Shown piece by piece: positions 1 through 12,734 of a stretch of 64,000 nucleotides of DNA; position 1 is the first letter of the stretch; every line of letters begins with the position of its first letter. The position numbers were made by a program, and so were the translations under genes. Below the pieces are notes generated by a model that was not told where the DNA came from, made no database searches, and saw nothing but the letters and a program-made list of their open reading frames with translations. The stretch is from Glycine soja (lineage: Eukaryota; Streptophyta; Magnoliopsida; Fabales; Fabaceae): the NCBI RefSeq assembly GCF_004193775.1, contig NC_041002.1, positions 6,063,261 to 6,127,260 of the forward strand, read 5' to 3'.

Positions 1-2229
1 ATATGGTGAGAAGTGTGATTAGTCATTCTTCTTTGCTAGAGTCACTTTGGGGAGAAGCCTTAGAGATTGCAGTTTACATCTTTAATAGGGTGTCAAGTAA
101 AGCAGTTAACAAAACCCTTATGAACTTTGGACTGGTAAAAGGACAAGCATTAAACATTTGTAGATTTGGGGTTGTTCGGCTGAGGCACACCTTATAGGCC
201 ACATGAAAGAAAGTTGGACTCAAGAACAATTAGCTGTTATTTTGTTGGCTATGTTGAACGCTCTCAGGGCTATAAATTTTACAATCCTACCTTAAGATCC
301 TTTTTTGAGACGGGAAATGCAAGATTTCTTGAGGAAGTTGAGTTTAAGAAGGAAGAGAACATAAGGAATGTTGTCTTTGAGGAAGAACCTGTTATTTACA
401 GTGATCAAGTCCTCGTACCTATTACTGTTCAAGACACAACTCCAGTAATAGAAGACAATGTTCAAACTATTTACATTGTTCCAGAACAAGACAAAAATGA
501 GGTTCTCCCTCAAATACCTTTAGAGCAACCTCAACAACCTCAAGAAGTGTCATTAAGGAGATCCATTAGAGAGAGGAGAAGTGTAATCTCAAATGATTAT
601 ATTATATTTCTCCAAGAACATGAGGATGACGTTAGTTTAACAGAGGATGATCCAATCAACTTCTGTCAAGCTATGTGCAGTTCTATCTCTCAAAAAATGG
701 ATTGATGCCATGAAAGATGAGATGAAGTCTATGAAAGACAATGAAGTTTGAGATCTAGTCGAATTGCCTGAAGGTGTGAAACCTATTGGTTGTAAATGGA
801 TATTTAAAACCAAGAAGGATTCAAAGGGTAATATCGAGAGATATAAGGCTCGTCTAGTTGCTAAAGGCTTTACGCAGAAGGAAGCCATTGACTATAAAGA
901 AAACTTTTCTCCAGTATCTTCAAAGGATTCTTTTAGAACTATAATGGTACTGGTAGCTCATTTTGACTTAGAGCTACATCAGATGGATGTTAAGACTGCG
1001 TTTCTAAATGGTGACATTAAAGAAACAATTTATATGGTGCAACCAGAAAACTTTGTGTTAGGTGACTCAAAGTCCATGGTATGCAAACTAAAGAAATCCA
1101 TCTATAGTCTCAAACAGGCTTCCCGTCAATGGTATTACAAGTTCCATCAAGTCATTACTTCATATGGTTTCGAGACAAATGTAGTTGATGATTGTGTATA
1201 TCATAAGTTCAGTGGGAGTAAATACATATTCTTGGTATTATATGTCGATGATATACTGCTTGCTAGCAGAGATATAGGCTTCTTACAGGAGACCAAGAGA
1301 TTTCTAACAAAAAATTTTGAAATGAAAGATCTTAGGAAAGCTTTTTTTGTGTTAGGTATTAAGATACTACGAGATTGCTCTCAAGGTATCCAAGGGTGTC
1401 ACAAGAGAGCTATATCGATAAAGTACTTGATAGATTCGGCATGAAAAATAGCAAACCAGGAGATACCCCAATAGTTAAAGGAGACAAATTCAGTCTCAAA
1501 CAATGCCCCAATAATGACCTTGAAAGAACTGAGATGCAGAAGATTCCCTATGCGTCAGCAGTAGGAAGTCTGATGTATGCTCAAGTTTGTACTCGTCCCG
1601 ACATAGCATTTGTCGTAGGAGTTCTCGACAGATACTTGAGTAATCCTGGATTGTAGCATTGGAAGGCAGTGAAACGCGTAATGCGTTACTTGAAGAGAAC
1701 TAAAGGCTACATGCTTACATATCAGAAGTCAAACAATTTGGAGATCATCAAGTACTCAGACTCTGATTTTGCTGGATGTCAAGACATCAAATACTCCATT
1801 TCTGGATACATATATATGTTGGTTGGAGGAGCTATCTCTTGGAAGTCTGCTAAACAGACTCTTGTAACTTCTTCAACCATGGCTGCGGAGTTCATTGCTT
1901 GTTTTGAGGCATCTAATCACGGGATATGGTTGCGAAACTTTGTCATTAGTTTGCGTGAGGTCGATGGCATTGAAAGACCTTTGAAAATTTATTGTGACAA
2001 TAACTCTGCAGTTCTTTACTCCAACAACAATAGGAGTACAACCAAGTCAAAATTCATTGACATCAAGTTTCTGGTTGTGAAGGAAAGAGTTCAAAATAGG
2101 CAGATTTTCATAGAACATATAAGGATTGATTCCATGCTAGTTGACCCACTTACTAAAGATTTGGTACCTAGAGTTTTTCATGAGCACACTGCTCATATGG
2201 GTGTAGTTCCTAACAGTACCTTAGTTTAG
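1..2229 (+). pseudogene. Ty1-copia polyprotein remnant (integrase end, RT, RNase H)
   Basis: Retrotransposon pol, cut by the window edge. Translation in three frames gives, in order, the integrase C-terminal part (residues such as FVGYVERSQGYKFYNP near 240-290), reverse transcriptase (from about 764: WIFKTKKDSKGNIERYKARL, then the catalytic YVDDILLAS near 1240-1270) and RNase H (about 1740-2160, with SDSDFAGC and DNNSAV). It is not functional. The frame changes near 200, between 705 and 764, and again near 1380-1440. There are in-frame stops near 750 (TGA where copia proteins have Trp) and at 1654 (TAG). The frame closes with TAG at 2227. The domain order IN-RT-RH is the copia order; the Tork/TNT1-like clade is my inference. 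Confidence 0.93.
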
Positions 2230-2666
2230 TAGGAATCCTATTTATGTTTTATATCTTATGTTTTCTAGATATTTGTATTGTTTGGATTTTCTGTAGAAAT
2301 AAAGTTGATGTTTATCATTCTATTCTGAGCTTGTTTTGTGTGCAATATTTGTATTGCAGTTTGGATTGATCTCTATAAAGAATAAAGTTTGGACTAGTTG
2401 GAAACAAACATGATTAAGATCATATTGTATGTAATTTCCGTGCCGTTTATCCATATTTGATCTATATCATTGAGCATGAGTAACAGTGGTGATCATTGTG
2501 GCTTAGTCATGTTGAATTATGATGAAAACTGCAGTGGTTTCCTGTTGCTATATGAGATGAATCAGATTGTATAAAAGGAGTCTAAAAGTAAATAACATAT
2601 GGTTCCGCGCCTAAAGAATTTTGTGATATAAATGTCTAAGGTTAATATGAAGTCCAAGTGGGAGAT
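2230..2666 (+). other. Copia 3' untranslated spacer with polypurine tract
   Basis: This stretch lies between the end of pol and the LTR. It has no coding potential. It ends in a purine-rich AAGTGGGAGAT immediately before the LTR, which is the usual position of the plus-strand priming polypurine tract. Confidence 0.75.
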
Positions 2667-3146
2667 TGTTAGAAATTTTATAATTCCTAATTAATTAATA
2701 TGGGCTACATATTATATTATAACATTTATATTAATTATTTACATTTAGATGGGTTCAATATAAAGTGATCTAATTCAATGAGCCCATTGGACTGCTAACA
2801 GAAAATTGATATGGGCTTAATGAGCGGAAACCAGTTTGGCCCATTAGGGGATAATGGGAACCTTAATAGGTTTAAAACCTAAGGCATGGTTGTGGTCCCT
2901 AATACACCAAATCAAGAAATAGTTTTCTCCTTTCCCCTTTTGAAGAGAAAACGAAGGTCCCATAAGGAAGAAGGTGATTTGGTTGAGGAATGTTATTAAA
3001 CCAATTGTTCGTGACCGCTGTAAGATTCCATTGCGTGTTGATCAAGCTCTATGGATCCAGGTATTCCTTAAAGTCTCTTGATAATCTGACGTAATGTATT
3101 TTGGTGCTTATTTGGTATTTTATAAGGTTTATTAAAAATTCCAATA
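2667..3146 (+). repeat. 3' LTR of the copia element
   Basis: It begins TGTTAGAAATTTT directly after the polypurine tract and ends near AAAAATTCCAATA, an imperfect inverted copy of the start, giving about 480 bp. The terminal CA appears mutated to TA, so the exact 3' edge is uncertain by a few bases. The 5' LTR lies outside the window, so no target duplication can be tested. Confidence 0.75.
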
Positions 3147-3930
3147 GAGAAAATAATTAAAGAAAATTGTCTAATGTTTACAATCTTGAGGGAATATTTA
3201 GTGAGCTTTTTAAATTAAAAAATTAGATCGAATAATTTTTGTTAAGGATGAATAGGGTATATATTGTAAAATAAAATTTAACAGATACTAAGTTTATATG
3301 GAATTAAGATATTTAATAACGATGCTGGCAAAACACAAAAAAATCATAAGTTAATAACAAATTATTTTTCTATTGTAAAAAAAAAGATATTTCTCCCCTT
3401 TTCACGAATTTACATAATTGGCTTATAGAAGTTACACGTTTGGCCATTTGATTTGCAATATAAAGCTAGGTGGATGCATGTTGTATGTCCCAAAGAGAGA
3501 TGTAGGAAACATGAAGTGACTAGGTCCTAGTTTCAAACAACAGGAGATTTTTGTTTTTGTCAGCATAAAATTTGGTACACATGAGCATTATCATCTAATG
3601 GCATCCCATGCCATGACCAAATCCATGAAAATGCCACCCCAACATTCCATCATGTCACGTGAAGTGTTCTATTCCTCCTTCCCACTCTACTAATAAGTCA
3701 TAGTTTGAATGCACTTATTTTTTCTTTTTGTGTATGTTTGTTATGTAATAATAGTACTAAATGATATCTCTGGAGGACTCATGTCAAAATATCATGTGAT
3801 ATGATTGAAGGGTTAATCTTATTTTTTTACTCTTAAACACGTGGTTATCGTTCAATGTTTATATTTGTGTGTATGAAAAAATATCTATTATAAGATATTA
3901 GTCTCTTAAATGAATTTTAGTACTTTAAAG
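3147..3930. other. AT-rich intergenic stretch, nothing recognised
   Basis: No open reading frame of note, no terminal repeats and no RNA gene were seen between the first copia LTR and the second copia remnant. Confidence 0.6.
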
Positions 3931-6022
3931 AATTAGTCATTGCCTCCCAAACACATGAGAAGTCAATTGTGGGGGAATTTATCAAGTGAGCTGAGAAAAA
4001 AAAAGTTTGATTGGTCTCAACCAATTCATGATCATGTGACAGAAATGGATAATCTAGCAGCAAAGTTGAATGCCATAAGGATGAAAGTATGTGAGTCCTT
4101 TCTAGTACAATTTATTTTGAACTCTCTTCCTGCTGAATTTGGCCAATTTCAAGTGAACTATTACATTCTTAAGGAAAAATGGAATTTTCAAGAAATTAAG
4201 GCCATGTTAATTCAAGAGGAATGGAGATTAAAGAAAATGAAGGACAACTCAATTCATCTCATGGCTCATGATAGAGCCAGTACTAGCAAGAGCAAGCCAA
4301 GTAAGAAGGGCAAAGGAAAATTCAACTTAAAGGTTAAAGATGGAGGAGTCTGTAAGGAAAAGAAGTGCTACTTTTATAGAGAGAGTGGTCACTTCAAGAA
4401 GGACTTCTCGAAAAGAAAGAAACAGTTTGAAAAGGAAGGTATATTTTACATATCTGTAAATTTTGAATCAAATCTTGTTGAGGTGCCTAGTGGCTTGATT
4501 TTAGAGCAACTACTCATGTGTCACATATTATGCAGGGATTCCTTTCAATCCAAACGATAAAAGGAACTGAAAAGTTTCTCTACATGGGAAACAAAATGAA
4601 GGCAAGAATAGAGGCCATTGGAACATACAAATTAATCTTGGACATTGGGTGTCATGTAGATTTGGAAGGATGTCTCTATGTACCTGGATGTGCTAGAAAT
4701 TTAGTATATGTAGCAAAGTTGGACCGATTAGGATTTAGTTTCAAGATTGAAAACAAAGCATTTTCTATGTTTAAGAATATGTACTATAATGGACCTGGTA
4801 CTTTAGTAGATGGCTTGTATTATTTCAATCTTGATATAAAGTTTAAAGAATTCTTGTTTAATGTTGAATGTGATGTTAGTAGCAAGTGTAATGTGCATAA
4901 TGATAGTTCTACTTATTTGTGGCATGAAAGATTAGGTCATATTTCTAAAGAAAGGGCAATGAGGTTAATGAAAAAAATGAAATTTTACCTCAATTGGATT
5001 TTAGTGATTGGGATATATGTTTAGATTGTATTGAAGGAAAACAAACTAAACAAATATCAAAGGATTATGCTATAAGAAGTAATGAACTTTTAGAATTGAT
5101 ACACACTGATATTTGTGGACCTTTTGACGTTCCATCTTGGGGTGGTGAAAAGTATTTCATTGCCTTTATTGATGACTTTTCATGTTATTGTTATTTATAT
5201 CTTCTGCATGAAAGGTCTCAATCAGTGGATGTCTTAATGGTATTCATTGATGAGGTGGAAAGACAGTTAGATAGAAAAGTGAAAGTTGTAACGTTTGATA
5301 GAGGTGGTGAATTTTATGGCAAATTTAATGAAAGTGGACAATGTCTAGGTCCATTTGCATAGTTCCTTGAAAGTATATGCATATGTGCACAATATACTAT
5401 GCCTAGCACACTACAACAAAATGGTGTGGCTGAAAGGTGGAATCGTACTCTAATGGATATGGTTAGGTCTATGCTGAGTTATAGTACTATACCTTTATCT
5501 TTGTGGATGCATGCATTAAAGACCATTGTGTATCTACATAATAGGGTTCGTAGTAAGGTAGTTCCTAAGACCCCTTATGAACTATGGACAGGAAGGAAAC
5601 CTAGTTTAAGGCATCTCCATGTTTGGGGTTGTCTAGCAGAAGTAAAGGTGTATAATCCACATGAAAAGAAGTTTGGTGCAAGAACCATTAGTGGTTTCTT
5701 CATTGGGTATCCTGAAAAGTCTAAAGATTATAGATTCTATTGTCCTAACCATAGCACAAGAATAGTTGAGTCTGGTAATGCTAGGTTCATTGAGAATGGT
5801 CAATTCAATGGGAGTGAGAAATCACAAAAGGTGGATATTGTAGAGACTCATGGTGAATCTTCTTCACCTATAGTTTCTCATGAAAATGTTTTTCCTTTGG
5901 TTGTATTACAGTCAAACAACACCCATAGGCAACGTAATAACGTTAATAACCCACAAGATGAACACATAGGTAATGAACCAAAAGACAATGTGCAAGTCAC
6001 AAATGAACAAGTGATAGAAGAG
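3931..6022 (+). pseudogene. Truncated Ty1-copia remnant: Gag, pre-integrase, integrase
   Basis: This is the 5' part of a second copia polyprotein without a recognisable 5' LTR. The Gag portion (3940-4560) has a degenerate zinc knuckle: CYFYRESGHFKKDF lacks the second and last cysteines of CX2CX4HX4C. A protease/pre-integrase stretch follows (4518-5024, with the HHCC-type LWHERLGHIS). Next is the integrase core (4994-5362, HTDICGPF and the Asp of DRGGEF). The post-core integrase region (5399-6025) includes [20 protein letters not shown] and a Gag-like WGC motif. Frame changes near 4550, 5000 and 5380 make it non-functional. It stops where a solo LTR is inserted and resumes at 7346. Confidence 0.92.
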
Positions 6023-7345
6023 TGATAATTTCTATTCAAGAGCACAAAATGCATCAAAAAGTAGATGAAAAGTAGCAATGTGCCTCCAATTTTATGGTTT
6101 CTTGTGTGAGATTTGTTAAATAACTGATTTCTTGTGAGTTTTATATAGTGGAGGCTTCACCTTGATGATTAATAGTGTTTTCAATTGAATTTTTTAGGTT
6201 TTAAGCAAGGAAGATTGGAAGTGCATCTTGAAAGGTTGCGCTCAGCGCGCAATGTTCACTAAGTGGGGGGAATCCACTCAACACCAAGGCAACTCGCCCA
6301 GTGCGATGAAGAACCCTAGAGAATACAAAGTCAGAGAGCATCGCGCAAATAGCTCGCCTAGTGAAGCTTTTGTCGCTTCTCGCGCTTAGCACGTCCACGT
6401 TCGCTCAGTGCCCAGTCACTAACTCTCACTCAATGAGATATTGCTCGCTGAGCGCACATTCGTAAATTGAGAAGCCCAAAAGTCTTTAAAGTAGGAAGAA
6501 AGGGGGAGAGGAAATGACACATGCAGAGTGAGTGACGAAAAACAAAGTGCTAAGGCTGAAAGAAGACAAGCTACCTGCTTTCCTCCCATTTTTGCTTGAG
6601 TACTCCATTTCCTCCTTGTATTTCCATTGTAGTTGAGCTCTTTATGTTAATGGAAGGCTAAACACTCCATTGTTGGGGAGTTTTCCACTGAGGACTCTTA
6701 ATGTAAAAATTCTAACTATCTATTTAATATTATTGCTAGTGTCTTTGCTTCTATCTGTGGTTATTTTCATATTTGTGGCCTGATCATCCATTTATATGTT
6801 TTGTTAGGATTTAAGTGTTGGAAAAAGCTATCAATCCTTATAACTTGGTACAACAGCTAAAATTCTTCATTTCTAGGAATAGTGTGAAGTAATTTAGTAC
6901 AGTTTGCATCTAATTTGTCATGCGACCCGCTTAGACTGAATTCGTTGAGGAATCAAGGATGAAACTAGGAGGGTTAGGCTCTTTCATGTGAGGAATTGCA
7001 GTTAGAGTAAATTTATAGGTGCAAGTAACATTAGGATAATATTAAATAGAGAAAAACTTTTATAATCACGTCAAGAGAGGGTTCAGTAGAATACTCCCCG
7101 ACATATTCAACTTGGTATTTGTTTCGTTCACTAAACTCATCATTTATTTATAGTATTCATTCTTAATTTAGAAAATTGTTATAGTTTACTTTATGACATG
7201 AATGAATTGCTGAATTTCACATTACTCCAACTATAAATTGTTTACAAACTGAATATGTGTCATTGATGTACAAGAAATTTCTTATGGATATGATACTCAG
7301 TCTTACCATTTTAATTACTACTCGGACGAATTAGTGCACTTGCCA
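6023..7345. mobile_element. Solo LTR (gypsy-like) inside the copia remnant
   Basis: A 1323 bp insertion splits the copia reading frame. It starts TGATAATTTC, ends CACTTGCCA, and is flanked by an imperfect 5 bp duplication (AAGAG at 6018-6022, ATGAG at 7346-7350). It has no coding capacity. It holds several GC-rich motifs of the CGCTGAGCGC type between 6240 and 6460. TG...CA ends, the length and the duplication fit a solo LTR left by recombination between the two LTRs of a larger element. Assignment to the gypsy superfamily is by general resemblance only. Confidence 0.75.
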
Positions 7346-8722
7346 ATGAGTGAACAAAGAGGCGCAAGAAATAGCACTAAAGAGGTCTAAAAGGCAAAAG
7401 ATGTCAGCTATTTCAAGCGATTATGTTGTGTATTCACTTGAGCATGAATGTGAATTGAGCATTGATGAAGATTCAGTCTCATTTAGACAAGCCATGGAAA
7501 GTGACTATTCTAAAAAGTGGCTCAATGAGATGAAAGAAGAGTTGAAATCAATGGATGACAATAAAGTATGGAATCTAGTTGAATTGCCTGAAGGTTCTAA
7601 ATGAGTTGGTTGTAAATGGGTCTTTAAGACCAAACATGACTTAAAAGGAAATATTGAAAGGTATAAAGCAAGACTCGTCGCAAAGATTTCACTCAAAAAG
7701 ATGGCATTCACTACAAAGAAATCTTTTCTCCAGTTTCTAAGAAGGACTCTTTGAGTAATGTGTTGGCTTTGGTGGCTCATTATGATTTAGAGATTCACCA
7801 AATGGATGTAAAAACTACCTTTTTAAATGGTGACCTAGAATAAGAGGTTTATATGAACCAACCTGAAGGGTTTGTTTCTATTGGAAAGGAAAATATGGTG
7901 TGTAAATTAAAGAAATCAATATATGGACTAAAACAGGATTTCAGATATGGTATCTTAAGTTTAATGATACTATTACGTTGTATGGTTATGTAGAGAACAC
8001 TGTTGATCGGTGTACCTACATGAAGGGCAGCGGGAACAAATTTGTAATTTTAGTCTTATATGTTGATGATATTTTGCTTGCTACTAATGATATTGCTATG
8101 CTACATGATGTAAAGAAGTATCTCTCTAATAACTTTGAAATAAAAGATATAGGTGAGACATCTTATGTGATAGGAATAGAAATATTTCGTGATAGATCAC
8201 AAGAATTGTTGGGATTGTTTCAGAAAGGATATATCAATAAAGTTTTAGAGATATTCAGAATTGAAAAATACTTTACAGGATTATTCCAATACAAAAAGGG
8301 GACAAGTTTAGTCAAATGCAATGTCCCAGAAATGAATTAGAACGAAAGGAAATGAAACATATCCCTTATGCATTAGTTGTTGGGAGCTTGATGTATACTT
8401 AAACATGTACACGACGAATATTAGCTTTGCCATATGAATGTTGGGCCGATATCAAAGCAATCCTAGAATAGATCACTGGAAAGCTACAAAGAAAGTTCTT
8501 AGGTACTTACAAGGCACAAAGGATTACATGCTCACATAAAGGAGGTCAGATCACTTTGAAGTGATTGGCTACTCAGATTCAGATTATGCTAAATGCGTGG
8601 ACTCAAGGAAGTCTACATTTGGGTACATCTTCCTTTTGGCTGGAGGAGCAGTGTCATGGAAAAGTGCAAAATAATCATTGATTGTCACTTCTACCATGGA
8701 GGTTGATTGGCCTATTAAGTTG
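7346..8722 (+). pseudogene. Copia remnant, continuation: RT and partial RNase H
   Basis: This continues the remnant at 3931-6022. It carries the linker before RT (7350-7604), RT with ELPEGSK, KGNIERYKA, QMDVKT and the catalytic YVDDILLAT (near 8060-8085), and the start of RNase H (about 8560-8710, SDSDYAKC and GYIFLLAGGAVSWKSA). Several stops interrupt it (TGA near 7602, TAA near 7841 and 8400, TAA near 8672) together with frameshifts. Similarity to copia protein stops abruptly near 8710, in the middle of RNase H, so the 3' end and 3' LTR are missing. It belongs to the same general clade as the element at 1-3146. Confidence 0.9.
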
Positions 8723-8825
8723 TTAGACCCTTTTTATAGTTTAACCATGATGCTTGCAAGTGCCATCTCAAGGTAGTTCAATCCATTGACAAAAAGGTAT
8801 GCAAGAGCAATGATGACACAGGACA

Positions 8826-9129
8826 ATGTCACTCTTACAGCAAATCAAACATTGTAATCTGAGAAAAGACACTATTAAAAAAACAATTTTTTAAGACACA
8901 CATTTTAAGGTAGTTTTTAAAAATTGTTTTAGAATATCATGTGGTAAATAACAAAAAATTTATGACAACGATTTTATAATGTCACTCTTATAACAAATCA
9001 AACATTGTAATTTGAGAAAAGACACTATTAAAAAAATAATTTTTTAAGACACATTTTAAGATAGTTTTTGAAAATTGTTTTTGAATATCATGTGCTAAAT
9101 AACAAAAAATTTATGACAACGATTTTATA
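8826..9129. repeat. Tandem duplication (about 152 bp x 2) containing a CACTA terminus
   Basis: Copy 1 is 8826-8978 and copy 2 is 8979-9129. They are nearly identical over their whole length. Each starts ATGTCACTCTTA and ends ACAACGATTTTATA, and each contains AGA followed by CACTATTAAAAAAA (at 8870 and 9023), the form of a CACTA transposon end. The duplication therefore copied the terminus together with its flanking target bases. Confidence 0.85.
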
Positions 9130-9261
9130 AAAATTGTAGTGTTGAAAAGATGATTTTGTTAAAACCGTCCATGAAATTATTCTCCTCCATCCTTCTTAAA
9201 AATCTTCAAAGATGGCAAAGGGAGAGTCATCAAATTGAAATGTCAATTAGGGTTAAGAGCG

Positions 9262-9903
9262 CATTCTGCTTCTCCTTCGCCGCCACATTCGCCTTCAATT
9301 TATTGTACTCTGACATCACATTCAATATCTCGTCGACAATCTCCCCGGACCGTTTCCACAGTGTCGGTAGAGCCTCCCATTAGTCTCTTTCCGCAGCCCT
9401 TCCTTCTTCGATTTCACAGCCTCCAGCGTTGCCTCCGCCTCGCTCACGTCGCCATTCCCGTTCTGAACCTCGTCAATGGTTTTCAACAGAAACGACATCG
9501 TCTCAAGCAGCCTATCGGTGTAGTCTGAGTATCGGTGACTCTTGGCTCTCTCTTTCTCCACGGTGCCTCTCTTTGCCCAATAAGTCCATGGAGCTGCAAT
9601 TGCAAATGCAGGAGGAGGAGCGTGGAATGCAGCGAGTGCGGAGAAACCAACGACGAAGCAGAATAATGCGTGAATGAGGTCTTTAGAGACAATGTTGTCG
9701 TTCGAGGAGGGTGAGGGTGTGGGTGTGGACCTTGAGGCGAAGGTGAGTGATGGAGTGAGGGTGATGGGAGCGAGTGAGAGTGTGGTTCGTGGTGTTCGGT
9801 GAGGGTTGTTGGAGATGAATGTTTGGTTTGGAATGGGGCGAATGGAAGTGAAAAGTGGACGCTCGGGGAAATGAAGTGGTGAGCGAAGTGGAGAAAAAGC
9901 CAT
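9262..9903 (-). pseudogene. FTSHI5-like: FTSHI5-like plastid protein, 5' fragment
   Basis: The open frame starts with an ATG at 9903 and a Ser/Pro/Thr-rich stretch that looks like a chloroplast transit peptide. A hydrophobic segment follows (ALFCFVVGFSALAAFHAPPP), then a charged helical region (SDYTDRLLETMSFLLKTIDE). This order and wording match, from memory, the N-terminal region of FTSHI5, an inactive FtsH-type protease subunit of the chloroplast envelope. Near 9370 the frame shifts: the original frame ends at 9322, while the family-like sequence (WKRSGEIVDEILNVMSEYNK) continues in another frame to about 9262. Only about the first 210 residues of a protein of over 1200 are present. Similarity ends close to the left terminus of element A, so it is probably a captured fragment. 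Confidence 0.65.
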
Positions 9904-9979
9904 GGTTGAGTTTAGAGAAGAGGAGTGAGGGAGAAAGAGATAGACATTGAAATTGAAGTGGAGTAGGTTTTCCTACCAT

Positions 9980-11600
9980 AATTTTCCACAGCTATTTTCT
10001 TTTTTGTTTCTTCTGTGATAAATTCTAATAACAAGCATCAGATCTAACTGAAATGAGTGTTGCATAGATAAAGTGGTTGGATAATGGCCTCCCAGCTAAA
10101 CTTTTGGGAAAAATTGACTTTGACATTCCATGATCAAAGTGTTTTTTATTTTTTGTGCATTGAAAAATTAGTTTTTCTAAAATGTGATCTAATGAGGACG
10201 ATGTTGTATTATTTTATTCTCTAAAATGGTAATGTGATATAATTTGACACTTGTTTTTTAAGTAATTTTCTCACAATTATGTGGTCCTATTTGCAATGGC
10301 AGCAACTTTTGTCTTTCCAGCAAGCTCTTTGCCTCAGCTTGGTTAACAACAATCAACACAGTAAGAAATGGAGCAATCTTTGCATTTCTATTTTGACATG
10401 CCTTTTCTATTTTACTCCCAAAAAGAAACAATAGCATCCTTTTATTACTGCTAACTAGGTAGTGTTATTTATAGTTTTTCTGAATTAACCCAAATTACCA
10501 AAAAAAAAGTTTCAATAGATACCAGACAGCAAAAGAAGAACACAGGATAAGGTCCCCTCACAGAGAGTAACTTCTCTCAATACACAATACACTGGCCTCT
10601 CAATCACACCGAAAATACAATACTCAATGCAGAAACTGACACACCATATGCATAAGAGAGACACATGCATAACTGTGGAAATGTTACCAAACACATAGCT
10701 GCACTATAGATAACATTAATCATAGTACATGTTAACTGTAAAAGGTAACATATTGCATATAATTAGGTATCAGCCTCCATTACCAACTGACCAGGTGAAG
10801 GCTGCTACAGATTTTGATTATGAAGGAGTTAGGTATACATGTAAGGTGCTTTTTTCCCCATTTGATAGTTATACTTTGTTCTCATATCATGAAACATAAT
10901 GAATCATCTTCTACTCTCCTATCTAAGCTAACCACCCAAATAATTATTCAAATAACTTCTCTTAACCAGCTCAAACAGGTGGAGGCACTGGTATGCAAGA
11001 GAACTCTGATTTCTTTTTTTGTTTCTGTTTAGTACTAGAAACTATGCTAAGTTAGTCTTGTTTGGAATATTTTTTGTGTCTATGGTTTTGCATTGGCAAT
11101 TCAAATTGCTTGACTATCATGTAGGATCATTTGCTGGTACTTGATTTAGTTTGAATTATAATTTTTGAATTTGTTGAACATTATAATGTGATTAGGTTTC
11201 CTCTTGTACTTGTTCTTTGCATTTGTGATCAGCTGGAACCATTGCACTATTACCATGTTTTATGGTTGACATTTGGCAGCATGTGAAGTAGCAAGTTTTG
11301 ATTGCATACAAAATGTATCTTAGGATTTAGCTGTAGTCACTTGCATTTATGATTTGGATTAAGTAATAAAAGGAAATGAGTGTTCTCTAATTGTTATATC
11401 CCAAGATAGTTCCCTCTGGCATTCAAGACTCATAAACTTGAAGTTCTCAACATCTAGTTTATGCCAACTGAATATCAGCTGAGCATTGCTCCCAATGGAG
11501 GACATGAACATTAGATGATCCAGCAGTTGTCCCGTGTACGCTCTATTATAAAATTTATTTTATTATTCAAAATATTTTGTGATTAAACTTATTTATGCTT
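9980..11600. other. Interior of element A, mostly non-coding
   Basis: An AT-rich stretch with no protein I recognise. A short exon-like block near 10770-10840 reads PPLPTDQVKAATDFDYEG and is followed by a possible splice donor, but its origin is unknown to me. Confidence 0.4.
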
Positions 11601-11605
11601 TGAAG

Positions 11606-12121
11606 AATAAGGATACTGTGAATGCTAGTTATGAAAGAACAAGGAACAGTGCACCGTTAATAGCTAATGATTTACGGGCTGATTTTTTTCCAGCTACTGG
11701 TCTTAAGATAGAAGAATATAAGGTAAGTTATGATACTGAATAATGCGGAAATAATTTGGGTATTATTAAAATAATACTTAATTCTTTATGTTTAAAATTA
11801 AGTATTAATAATTTGTTATTTTTTAGATTTCAATTCTAGTGATTATCTCCGGGAAGCTTTGACCGTGTTCATATCTTAAATATATCATCCAGCAGGCCTT
11901 GATCACACCTTTCATCTCTTTTTGGTTTTGGTTTTGATGTTTTTTAGCTAGTTTAAGTCATGTGCATGGACATGGATTTGTGCTTACATGTGTGCATGGT
12001 TTCAGCCTACAGCCTTTGGATATTGGCAATTTGGACTTATGGTATATGCTACTGAGAATGAAAGCAAGTCCTCATCATACGAAGGTTATGATGATTCAAA
12101 AATAACTGAAAAGCAAACATG
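11606..12121 (+). pseudogene. Unidentified captured exons
   Basis: Two exon-like blocks. One ends at 11722 (reads NASYERTRNSAPLIANDLRA and FFPATGLKIEEYK) before a GTAAGT donor. The other starts after TTTCAG at 12006 and ends at 12121 before GTAATG (reads PTAFGYWQFGLMVYATENES). Both are open and look like genuine plant protein, and the splice signals are well placed, but I cannot name the parent gene. They lie on the same strand as the PIR exons that follow and may come from the same or another gene. Confidence 0.5.
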
Positions 12122-12734
12122 GTAATGCTAACTTATTATTTGTTTTGTTGATTATTTTATGAATTTAAATTTACTTTCTAAGTTTCTAGTGCTAGCTATA
12201 ATAGGGCATTTATAGTACAACAAATACTAATCAGATAGAGAACCTTTATGGGGAGGGGATAGGATTCCCTTAAGTGTGTGCTAGCTAGCTTGCTTGTTTC
12301 TCTCTGCGTAGCTGTACCTGAAAGGCTGAAACACATCAAATACCTGACAAACATGCAAAGACGGTTCATGTAAATCTGCTATTTTCTTTTATCTCTCTAC
12401 ATCACTAATCTGGATTGTTCAGGGCTGGCCGTTTGATGTTTTTATATCAATTCAATTAGGGTTTTGCTTTGGTTCAGAACTATCTTTACTCCTTTTTATT
12501 TAAATATTTTGCCTCGGGATAGTGTTATCATGAATAGGTGAATTTAGCATACTGTCGAATCTATAATTATGTCGGTCTCTTGTATAAGTATAACTGTTAT
12601 GCATTATAAGAAATAAAAAAGGAGCTTTTCTATCCTAGAAGTGTAATGTTAGTTATATGCTTTGAGGTTTATTGTTGTAAGTTTCATTTCCTCCTTGATA
12701 TTTTTTATATGCTGTGTTGATCTTCTTATTTCAG

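Noticed and set aside
8870..9146. Small CACTA MITE ending at ATTGTAGTG near 9144
   Set aside because: The ends fit loosely, but the flanks (AGA and TTG) do not match, whereas the end at 16036 has a matching AGA.
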